From Zygnema cylindricum (Eukaryota > Streptophyta > Zygnematophyceae > Zygnematales > Zygnemataceae): 21,880 bases of DNA. Position 1 is the stretch's first letter. Every line of letters starts with the position of its first letter. The notes under the pieces were generated by a model, which did no database searches, was not told the origin of the DNA, and saw nothing but the letters and a program-made list of their open reading frames with translations. Shown here in pieces: positions 9,067-16,877 of this stretch. The translations under genes and the position numbers were made by a program. The DNA lies in NCBI GenBank assembly GCA_037447655.1, contig JBBHKE010002186.1, positions 1 to 21,880 on the forward strand. The letters run 5' to 3'.

Positions 9067-9790
9067 TTACGCAACTTTTAATTTAAGTCCACAATTTTCT
9101 TTGCAAAATTTTAACTTTAGAGAATGCACCCGTTTTGTCATCATGTTTGCAATAATCTCTTTATCAATATTACGAACCAGTTTAATAATTTTATTCTCAA
9201 CTTTCTCTTTGATAATGCTTAGCTTGATATTTATATGTTTAGCTTTGAAATGGTGTTTTGGATTAGCTGCGATGGAGATAACAGCTTGATTATCACAAAA
9301 GACATTATAAATTCCAGATTTTATGAACCCAAGTTTTTTAAGGAGAGATTTTACCCACCTTAATTCTTTGGTGGCAGCACAAAAGCCATGTACTCAACCT
9401 CCACAGTAGACTGAGCAAATACTTTTTGATGTTTGGAAACATGCACCGGATCCAAATTGCAACACATATCCAGTTGTACAACGCCTTAAAGGCACATCCC
9501 AAAAACTAGCATCAATCCAAGTAGCGATGTCAATGTGCTCCCCTCCCAAATGTAACCACGATTCCCTTGTTCCCACCAAATATCTCATCACTCTTTTGTT
9601 TGCTTCCCAGTCTCTTTTCCCGGGTTTATGAAGACTTCTACTGAGGACACTTAGAGCTGCAGCTATGTCCGGACGTGTACAATTCATAAATTGAATTAAA
9701 TTGCCTACAATTTGCCAATCAGGGATTCCTTTTCTAAACCTCTTTGTTGTCCATAGCCATTTTCATCCATGGATTAACCTTGGAAGCACC
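9067..9790 (-). pseudogene. copia RT C-terminal linker and RNase H (pol 3' end)
   Basis: Read on the minus strand from about 9790. A linker with NPWMKMAMDNKEV and IVGNLIQFMNCTRPDIAAA is the classic copia RT/RNase H junction with the TRPDIA motif. LSRSLHKPGKRDWEANKRVM and RYLVGT follow, then RNase H with WIDASF (the D-A-x-W region) and TTGYV. After a frameshift near 9395 come STVEVEYMA, the CDNQAVISIAANPKHHFKAKH block and the terminal MMTKRVHS, ending at the TAA at 9067-9069. RNase H removes genomic RNA during reverse transcription. There is at least one in-frame stop in the linker and a frameshift before STVEVEYMA, so it is non-functional. The LTR starts 13 bp beyond the stop, and the polypurine tract there is degraded (AATTAAATGGAT). 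Confidence 0.88.
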
Positions 9791-11035
9791 ACAGACTACC
9801 CCAAAAACAACCTACTTTAAATACGCTTAGAATTCTACAAAAAAAAAAAAACAGGCTGAAACTTCATGAACATATATTTTACAGGTAATTAAATATTTCT
9901 CACAAAATTTCATATAAAAATACCCGACATAATTATCACATCATCCAATCAGAGTTTCAGAAAAACAACTTGCCATAATTCTTTGATAAAACTGATAACT
10001 TCACAATTACGTTACACAGAGACGAGACACAATACGTGTGTAAATCTGTGGCAAAGAAGATATTTAAACAAGGAACAAGCATGCAAAATTTCAGATTATT
10101 TTGCCATCAGATTTGAGACCGATCCTCAAATTAAACAACCAAAAATGACCATAAAACAGATTTGTTACAAAAAGTTCCTAAGTGCGAAAATCACTGAGTC
10201 CTACTCATATACACTGAAGCCTATGCTGCTAAACGTACGGAGACATACCAGCCGTACAATATCTACTCTCGGTGATTATAATCAAACCAAACAAGGTACG
10301 TCGTATAAAAGAATCATACACTAATCAGCTAACCACACAAAAACAAAAATATGTTGAACCAAATATTTACAAAGAAGTAGGATTTTGTATGCCACGTCAT
10401 TTGTCATGTATGTGGTTCACACGGACCAAAATTTGTCGGCGGTCTCCGTCCGCCACCTAGATATCAAATTCGGCATCGTAGACAAATCTCTATTTGCCAC
10501 TTCGTCCTCAAGTGTAACTGTGCACCAACTACTAGATATTATAGAGTGTCTTCTTTATTATAGTGACGTGTGTCTCGGAAGTGCATGCAAAGGTGTACTT
10601 CCTACCGCTTAATGTAACATCAATTATGTTGTGTAATGAACTGAACTTACAACCAAACATATGCTAAGTCGTGAAACTCTCTCTCCCTCACACTCGAGGC
10701 ATAGAGGGGACTTAAGCTTTCAAAAACAACACCGTACGATCGGCGTACACTTAAAAAAAAATCAAACTTTAAATACCGGATCGCTTCACGATCCGTCGTT
10801 CATTTCCTATGTTTGTTCGTGCTACTCAATTAGTCTTTTACGTCCCTTTAAATTTATCTGTAGATTTACTCCCCAATCCTTGAATCTATTCGAACCTCCA
10901 CTTTAAATCTAATTGATAAGTTACGCACGAAACGTCGCGTGCGGACAAAGTGTCGCGTACGCAAAACAACATTTTTTTCTTCCTCATCCATCTCAACATT
11001 CAAAATTAATATCCCTCCCTCCTCACTCCCCTCGA
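9791..11035. other. foreign 1.2-kb insertion inside pol
   Basis: RT similarity stops near 11035 (after the FQMEKANGC block) and resumes near 9790, where only about 20-40 codons should separate them. The intervening DNA has no copia similarity. It has A-rich DNA at 9840-9852 and a foldback at about 10189-10277 (AATCAC/GTGATT outside, GTACGG/CCGTAC inside). It also has a short GGCGG/CCGCC stem near 10438-10454 and CpG-rich DNA near 10925-10965. Frames of 113, 62, 75 and 81 codons show no known motif. No terminal inverted repeat, LTR or target duplication was found. It could be a decayed DNA transposon, a captured genomic segment or a deletion/insertion product. Confidence 0.5.
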
Positions 11036-11845
11036 ATTATTAGAGTGGTACATCCATTTGCTTTCTCCATCTGAAACATTTCCAGCATATTACCGATAAC
11101 TTATTTTTGAGCGAGTCTTATAATTCTACTCCTTATATCCCTCTCTATTTGAATCCCCAAAATGTACTTTGCTTCGACGAGATCATTCTTGTCAAACTGA
11201 CTTCTTAGATCTTGTTTGAGTTTGTTAATCTTATCTAACGACTTGCTTATGACTTACAAATTATCAACATAAATAGCAATAAATATGACTCGAATATCAT
11301 CCTCAAATAGATATATGGAGTGATTAGAACTTATTCTGATATACGTCAAACCCGTAAGAAATTTGTCTACCTTTATGTTCATTTGTCTTGGGGCTTGCTT
11401 AAGGCCATAAAGTGATTATATCAGTTTGCATACTTCGCTTTCTTCTCCACTTTCACTAATCTTTCCAGTTGCCTCGTGTGGATTTCTTCTTGTTACTCTC
11501 CTTGGAAGAAGGCAGTTGTAATATCCATTTGATGTATTTCTATATCCTCCGCTGCAGCTAGACTTAAGAGGATTCAGACAGAGGGAAATCTGACTATCTA
11601 TTCCTACTTTTTGAGTATAACCTTTAGCTACTAACCTAGCTTTATTTCTTTCAATTTTATTATATGGGTTTAAATTAATCTTAAAAACTCAATTACATCC
11701 AATCGATTTTCAGTCAGGTGGACAATCTACCAACTCCCATGAATTAGCTTCCATGATGGAGGCCATTTCTTCTTGGATCGAAGTGATCCACCGACTGCTT
11801 TCTGGGGTATTTATGGCCTTTAAGTATGTCTCGGGTTCATCTGGG
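11036..11845 (-). pseudogene. copia reverse transcriptase (fragmented)
   Basis: Minus-strand frames, broken by several stops and shifts, read through the copia RT in order. These are PETYLKAI and SIQEEMASIMEANSWELVD (N-terminal entry block, ~11845-11730), IGC-x-x-VFKI and KARLVAKGYTQ-x-x-GID (~11700-11600), the YVDN catalytic block at 11260-11271, and QFDKNDLVEAKYILGI-x-I-x-RD (~11190-11130). YVDN replaces the usual YVDD, so one of the two catalytic aspartates is lost. The enzyme would copy element RNA into DNA in the virus-like particle. The C-terminal end is cut by the foreign insertion. Identification is firm; function is clearly lost. Confidence 0.88.
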
Positions 11846-12394
11846 TGAGACATCTTTGTGAGTTGGTTATTTACTTATCTTTATTGAAAACGTTTACTAC
11901 TTGTTCTTCCTCTTTCAAAATATAACACCGATATGGTAGGTATCTTCGGCCTTCGTATAGGAAGATTTTTAGCTCCCCTATCTTCCAGCTCCTCTATTTG
12001 TTCAAGTTCCTCGTCGGTTTCCACTTCTTATTGTGGCGTTACCTAGGATGTTGTCTTTTCCTCCTTCTCTTTTGGTACTTCTGCAATTTTTTCCTTCTAT
12101 TCGTCTTCCTTTTGTTCATTTCCAAAATCAAGGTCAGAAAATTGACATGATTCAAATTTGATTTTAACTTCTTTGCTACATTTAAATGGATCAACAGACT
12201 TTACTTCATTTATCACCATTATGTGTTTAAACAAAATGATATCTCTTCTTTTCAAGTTATACACTCAATATTTTTGTGTGCTCTAATCATATTCTTAAAG
12301 ATTTTTTAGATTCCCTCTTTCCTCTAACTTCCATTTAGTCTTATTAGAATCCAATCAGTAGACTTGACTTTGTGAACACTCTCAAACTAGGCAA
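11846..12394 (-). pseudogene. degenerate integrase-RT linker of copia pol
   Basis: Low-complexity minus-strand frames rich in Glu, Lys and Asp (for example runs around 11995-12125) lie between the integrase C-terminal motif and the RT entry. This matches the variable, hydrophilic linker of copia polyproteins. No domain is definable and several stops interrupt it. Confidence 0.5.
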
Positions 12395-13090
12395 ACCTGG
12401 CTGTCTTCCCGTCCATCTCTCATACGGAGTTTCCTCCTTATTTTCTTAAGTTATTACTCTATTTTTGGCATAGTTTTCTACTAGCTTCTATACATAGTTT
12501 ATAGACTCAACCAAAACTACATTCCTATCCTCTTATCAGTTTGCATTTTTTTGGACATATCTCCTAAATTTTTATTCACTCTTTCTACTACTCTATTTTG
12601 TTTTAGATTATAAGGAACAATTTTCTCATGATGTATTCCTACTTTTTACAAAAAATCTTTAAATTCCTTTGAGGTGTATTCTTTCCCATTATCATTTTTT
12701 GTGCCTTTTATTGAGGTTTCATGTAGTTTTTCATTCCATACTTTATATTCTTTGAAGCATCTTAGAACCTCTGACTTACTTCTGAGAAAGTATACCTTAG
12801 TATATCTAGACCAATCATCGGTAATGGTTAGCATCTTTTTTTTCCCCCCCATTTGAAGCATACCTGACAGGTCCCGAACATCAGTGTGAACTAGATCTAA
12901 TTCTTTCTCTCCTCTAAATGTGGACGTCTTTGGGAATAGGCGCCTATAAATCTTCCCTTTGGCACATCCCTACAGTCATCTGAGGTTTCATCATCCCCAA
13001 ACTCAATTCCATCCACTATTTTTTTTTTCATTTTCCTTATTCTATCTGGATGCACGTGCTCCAACCTCTTCTTCTAAGCATCATATCACT
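12395..13090 (-). pseudogene. copia integrase (degenerate)
   Basis: The minus strand reads HVHPDRIRKMKK and, after a gap, C-x-DVPKGR (remnant of the HHCC zinc-binding region, ~13061-12950). The catalytic core follows: TITDDWSRYTKVYFLRSKSEV (first Asp), DNGKEYTSKEF (second Asp; 12646-12861), and PYNLKQNRVVERVNK carrying the catalytic Glu (~12620-12570). The C-terminal PYERWTGRQPGLPSLRVF block (~12435-12395) comes last. Integrase joins element DNA to the host genome. All three DDE residues are recognisable, but stops and frameshifts separate the blocks and the zinc-binding cysteines are largely lost. One stretch of 71 codons (12646-12861) remains open. Confidence 0.88.
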
Positions 13091-13329
13091 TCCACACGAG
13101 TAGAGAACACTATTTTCATTGCAAAGTGCAATTTGGAACATTCTTTTATTACCCTTTGCAGCTATGAAATAAACCTCACTATCAAAGCTAACTGTGAAGA
13201 TTCCTTTCTTAGTTGTTGTTTGAACTCTTTTTCATCACCAAACATCTGTAAAACTAGATTCTTACCAAGTTGTGGAATATAAAAACATATAAAAGTGTTA
13301 CAATTGAAGCCTTCCATCGCTAGAACTAT

Positions 13330-13465
13330 TCATCAACCGATACAACAATGCGCGGTATTTTACTTTTTATCGTTACTCTCTCCTCAACTGTTAAAGTTTT
13401 CCTTTGTTTAGTAAACCACCTCTTATCCTTGCACATATGCATTGAGGCCCCAGTCTATGATCTAC
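13330..13465 (-). pseudogene. copia aspartic protease remnant
   Basis: On the minus strand the block IIDWG (13455 region) corresponds to the protease active site W-x-x-DSGAS, followed after a one-base shift by MHMCKDKRWF, the copia -HM---(R)WF signature. The active-site DSG has become DWG and the frame is broken at that point. The protease would normally cleave the gag-pol polyprotein. Position between zinc knuckle and integrase agrees with the copia order. Confidence 0.72.
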
Positions 13466-13559
13466 CCATCCTCAAGTGGATCCCTCTTACCTCCGAAAGC
13501 ACAATTCTGTCACTGTGGAATGTCGACATGCTTCTCAATAGCTTTCGCTTTTAGGAGAA

Positions 13560-14391
13560 GCTCTTTAAGCTACTCTTCCTGTTCGGTTAATTCATCTTCA
13601 TCCTCATCATGAACCTGAGTCAAAAAAATCTTTTTCTTTCCTCCATATTTTGGGGTACCTTGTCCATCTTTCATTTGGAGATCTACAAGTTTGACACAAT
13701 CTACCATATAATGTCTCGGTTTCTTGCAGAAGTGACATAGTCCACCTCGAAGAACTCCTCTCCCTTGTCGATTAAATTGCCCACCTCTTTGTCCTCTTCC
13801 TCCAAAGTTTCGATAGGGATGCTTACCCTTTTCCTTATCACGCTTTTATCAGATCTTGCAGCCAATACTTTTAAACTTAGACTTCCTCTCTATGGTGCTC
13901 TCTTTTACTAAGATAATCCCCATTGTATCATACAAATTCCAATTACTATCACTTAAATTTTGTAACAAATTAATGATATTCTCATACTCTTTAGGATGTT
14001 TCATTATCAATGTATTTACTCTTTGTCTCTCAGACCATGAGTAACCTACGCTCTATAATTCTCCAAATAATGCGCCTAAGTCATTCCAATAATCATTCAT
14101 ACTTTTTTCTTTGGAGGTATAAGCTGAAATTTTATTTTTTGCCAGTTGTTGCTGCTTTAATGACCCACTCTTATATTTGTTTACAAGAGATACCTAAATC
14201 TAAGAAAAATATATAACATGAGTTACCTGCGCTCTCTAGTTCTCCAAATAATGCGCCTAAGTCATTGCAATAACCATTGATACTTCCTGGCGTGTAACCA
14301 TAAGCTGAAATCATATTTTTTGCCTGTTGATGCTACAGCAATGGCCCACTTTTATATTTGTTTACAAGAGATACCCAAGTCTGAGAGGAAG
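13560..14391 (-). pseudogene. copia gag C-terminal half with zinc knuckle
   Basis: The minus strand reads through gag: a duplicated NDLGALFGEL block (see the tandem duplication), then RVNTLIMKHPKEYENIINLL, a Lys/Arg/Gly-rich region (NFGGRGQRGGQFNRQGRG), and the zinc knuckle CHFCKKPRHYMVDC at 13696-13737, a perfect CX2CX4HX4C. An acidic tail (DEDEDELTEQEE) follows. Gag forms the particle shell and the knuckle binds element RNA. Stops interrupt it, including one after FGEL and two before the basic region. The N-terminal part is separated by the solo LTR at 14392-15401. Confidence 0.85.
14037..14391. repeat. 181-bp tandem duplication inside gag
   Basis: Copy 1 spans 14037-14217 and copy 2 spans 14218 to the LTR junction at 14391. 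Both start ATGAGT-ACCT-CGCTCT, share CTCCAAATAATGCGCCTAAG and TTTATATTTGTTTACAAGAGATACC, and differ by scattered substitutions and small indels. The duplication lies in gag and repeats one NDLGALFGEL block. Confidence 0.85.
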
Positions 14392-15401
14392 AGTTGAAAT
14401 AGATTGGTTTCTAGAGTATTTTCTAGGTATAAATAGGTTAGTATAAAAGGAAATAGAAAAGGGCAGACAACCTGTCTTCACCTCCTCCCTCTAGCCCCCA
14501 TAGTTGCGGTAGTCAGTGAAGGATAGAGAGGGTGGTTAAGCCATGGCAGCTTTAGTTCTGCAAGCAGGACCAAAGAGTGACAAATGTCACTCTCAAACAA
14601 AAGGTTGAGTCCAGCAAGACTCGAACCTCCGACCGGTAGAGAACGGCATAGCCGGTAGCTCTTACCAGTCTATCGTGAAGTCCGTTGAAACACATAGGGT
14701 ATGATACGTACTTAAACTGATACATGATCCTGAAACTGATAAATTGGAATGTGAACAAAGGAACATAGAACTAGTTAAAGTTTTTCAGTGCGGACGTCAT
14801 TTCGCACGAAACAAATGAATCGGACATTTGTTTTGACGGTTAACATTTAATGTCGGATTTAATCCGACGGCGCATGTCACTGTCGAGATCGTGGAATGAT
14901 CGCTTTGACGTTTATGGCCGTGGCATGACAAGGCGCCACGTGGAGAGATGATATTTGGTAGCGGGAATTCCGATGAATATACGGACGAGTGGAAAAGTGA
15001 CACGCGTCTGCTCAGTGGCCTTGTCGTACACAGACCGTACAGAAAGGACACCGACCATAGTACATTTCTATACTTTACACTTATGTGATTCGTCCGTACT
15101 TCAGTAGATAGGGGTTGTGAGAGGGATTTAGGACTTAGGAAAATCAGGTAGATAGTCTTCTCTTTCTAAGAGAGCTTTGTATAAAATTGGATTTTTTCGG
15201 GCTCATAACTTATCGGCTGGTTGGTTGTTTTCAGTGATTCTTTTTTGCTACGGACTCAAGGGAGTCCAAGCTGCACTTAGGTGCATTCAAGTTGTCAGTT
15301 TGCCATCTTGGGCAACAGTGATTGTTGCTTGAAGTGGGTTAGTGAAACACTATCTATAGGCTTCCTCTATTCTGTTGTCCAGTGAAGGACACAGAACAAC
15401 A
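14392..15401 (+). mobile_element. solo LTR inserted in gag (copy 6)
   Basis: A plus-orientation 1010-bp LTR from AGTTGAAATAG (first base T to A relative to TGTTGAA) to AGAACAACA. The flanks are GGAAG (14387-14391) and GGGAG (15402-15406), a 5-bp duplication with one mismatch. If the LTR and one flank copy are ignored, the gag frame is continuous across the site, which supports the boundaries. It carries a good TATA box TATAAATAGG at 14428-14437, CCATGG (14541-14546), the tRNA-like block, a G-box CCACGTGG (14936-14943) and paired GTACG boxes (~15019-15040). The LTR is opposite in orientation to its host element. Confidence 0.85.
14605..14690 (-). other. antisense tRNA-like segment in LTR copy 6
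   Basis: The minus strand reads ATAGACTGGTAAGAGC (A-box-like), then CCGGCTATGCCG (a small hairpin), then GGTTCGAGTCT (14617-14627), which fits the B-box core GGTTCGANTC. Together with copy 4 it makes the tRNA origin plausible. Acceptor and T-arm pairing is imperfect. Confidence 0.52.
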
Positions 15402-15881
15402 GGGAGATCTAATATGCATAAGGGGAATGGTAATGCCCTTCACTTCACTTTTGAGAATTAAGGGCTTAGCAACCTTGTCCTTATAGGTCCATTTTTCATA
15501 CTGTGATTGTTTGGTCTAACTCCTTGTCACCATTGATAGTCGTGCTACTACTAGTATTGTCCTTGAAAATGGAGTCCCTCGAGGAGAAGCACCTCGCTTT
15601 TAACCTTCCATGAGAATTTCCTCCCCTTCCTCGTCATCGTTCGTGATGGTGGTTGATGTTCTCGCAGCTGTTGTGACGGTTGTAGTGGTGGAGGTGCCAA
15701 AAAAATATGTTTCTCCAAACCCTGGTGGAGGTGGGCATTCAATTAGCCGAAACACTATGCCCCATAGGTGCTTTTTAAAAATTTCCCCCTCCGTCATCAT
15801 TTCCCAATAAAAAAAATCCGATCCATCAAACATGAACACCTTAGAGGGTAGGCCCATAACTTGCAATTTTGTGGTCTCCAT
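15402..15881 (-). pseudogene. copia gag N-terminal part
   Basis: The minus strand opens with an ATG at 15881 and a 93-codon frame to 15600. The motif FDGSDFFYWEMM at about residues 18-29 followed by KKHLWGIV is the copia gag N-terminal signature (F-x-G-x-x-Y-x-x-W ... LW). A Thr-rich and acidic stretch follows, then a stop. In another frame, EKWTYKDKVAKPLIL and a HIRSP block at 15500-15402 continue the gag helical region, followed beyond the inserted LTR by TWVSLVNKY. The ATG lies 20 nt inside the LTR 3' end; an alternative in-frame ATG nine codons later (~15857) lies just outside the LTR. Stops and frameshifts make it a pseudogene. Confidence 0.8.
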
Positions 15882-16012
15882 TGACCCACATAATGATCAG
15901 CCTACCTAGCCTCTAGGTTAATATTTTCCCCTTCCAAATTTTAACTGAATAATTGTCGCCCAAACACACAAATATTTTGACCACCCTCACCCCTGTGAGG
16001 ACAAGATACCCG

Positions 16013-16058
16013 TGAGTCAAACAAAAAAAAAATCATGAGTCAAACAAAAAAAAAATCA
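16013..16058. repeat. 23-bp exact tandem duplication in the 5' LTR
   Basis: TGAGTCAAAC followed by an A-run and ATCA is repeated exactly at 16013-16035 and 16036-16058. The 3' LTR has a single copy, so the duplication arose after insertion. Confidence 0.9.
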
Positions 16059-16296
16059 CTGAATTTGCTCCCATGAGCTGTAAGTTATAGAAGGCCGAAA
16101 ATGGCCTAAAAATTGAAAAGGTCACCTGGAGAGTGGCGCCTCAAAAAACGCTAAGTCCCTAAACCCCTACTCACAGCTACCTACTTCTGTACCCTAGACC
16201 AATCAAAAAACTATGAAGTACAAGAAGGTACAGTGGCGGATGTATCTCTTGTACGGCCATTGTACGACATGGCCGTTTGATTAACGTTGTCACTTT

Positions 16297-16395
16297 GGGA
16301 GCCATGGTTCCTCCTCCAATATTTTTCGGCGTCCAATGATGTGGCGCCACGTGGCACGGCGCACCGCTATATCCGAAAGCGGCCAGAAGTTCACT
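16297..16395 (-). other. conserved 99-nt open frame inside the 5' LTR
   Basis: This is the ungapped third member of the set (3132-3230, 8571-8669). It shares SELLAAFG, CHVAPHHWTP and GGGTMAP. It overlaps the G-box region, so DNA-level conservation is an alternative explanation. Confidence 0.3.
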
Positions 16396-16582
16396 CTGGT
16401 TTGGCCGAAGTGACTATATACGTCCGATCAAAAAAATTACATGGCTCGATTTGCGTTTGTGAGTGTCGTCGTTTATATGTCATGTTTCGGCAGTTTGGTA
16501 TGTTATATGAAAAATGTCGTCGCGTAACTCTTTATTATATTATCGAACCCAATATGCCTATCGTTTCATCAAGACCTACAAA

Positions 16583-16640
16583 TAAGGCCTATGTCTACGT
16601 CGTACGTTTGACACCCAAAAGGACCTAGGATCAAATCCGG
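16583..16640 (+). other. antisense tRNA-like segment in the 5' LTR
   Basis: AAGGCCTATGTCTACG stands in the A-box region and GGATCAAATCC (16628-16638) is the B-box-like motif. It is homologous to 8858-8916. Confidence 0.4.
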
Positions 16641-16789
16641 ATCAGTCCAACATTTTGGCCATCTATTAGTTAGTCTGCCTATTTTTTTTTTACTATTGGG
16701 GCAGCCATGGCGACTCTCTCTCTCTCTCTCTCTCTTTTCCTCTCAAGAGTATAAATTTAAAAGTGAATGTTAACTACTTCTTTTCAACA

Positions 16790-16877
16790 AGAGAGGTGTT
16801 AGGAGCCAGCTGCATTGACTTAGCTAACCCATTTTCTTTTACTTTACATGACCTTGAAAATACCCAACGAATCACCA
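16790..16877 (-). mobile_element. LTR copy 4, 5' end (second half of the split LTR)
   Basis: After the AGAGA target copy the sequence continues as the missing 5' end of the LTR at 7239-8156. TGACTTAGCTAACCCATTTTC and TTGAAAATAC align with TGACTTACTCTATTTATTTTT and TAGAAAATAC of copy 2. The LTR start is taken as TGGTGATTCG at 16877. This shows that the 8.6-kb element landed about 85 bp inside an older LTR. Confidence 0.72.

Larger units (their letters stand above)
8157..16789 (-). mobile_element. complete but decayed Ty1/copia retrotransposon
   Basis: An 8.6-kb element on the minus strand, opening TGTTGAA at 16789 and closing ATAATTACA at 8157, flanked by the 5-bp duplication AGAGA (8152-8156 and 16790-16794). 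Domain order along the minus strand is gag, protease, integrase, reverse transcriptase, RNase H, the copia order (integrase before RT). All reading frames carry stops and frameshifts. It sits inside LTR copy 4 and itself carries a solo LTR (14392-15401) in gag plus about 1.2 kb of foreign DNA (about 9800-11030). Without these it would be about 6.4 kb. The LTRs differ strongly (about 80% identity by eye), so the insertion is old. No canonical tRNA-iMet primer-binding site (TGGTATCAGAGC) is visible after the 5' LTR. Confidence 0.88.
15862..16789 (-). mobile_element. 5' LTR of the nested copia element
   Basis: A 928-bp LTR from TGTTGAAAAG (16789) to AAAATTGCA (15862), aligned end to end with 8157-9053. 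It retains the G-box palindrome GCCACGTGGC (16346-16355), the paired GTACG boxes (~16250-16272), CCATGG (16706-16711) and a CT-rich tract (~16711-16735). It differs from the 3' LTR by an extra 23-bp duplication at 16013-16058. Confidence 0.88.

Noticed and set aside
14605-14690. Functional tRNA gene
   Set aside because: The boxes are tRNA-like, but acceptor and T arms do not pair and the D-arm region is shortened; it is reported only as a tRNA-like segment of the LTR.
16287-16628. 113-codon plus-strand frame
   Set aside because: It is antisense to the 5' LTR of the nested element, and the aligned region of the 3' LTR does not keep the frame.
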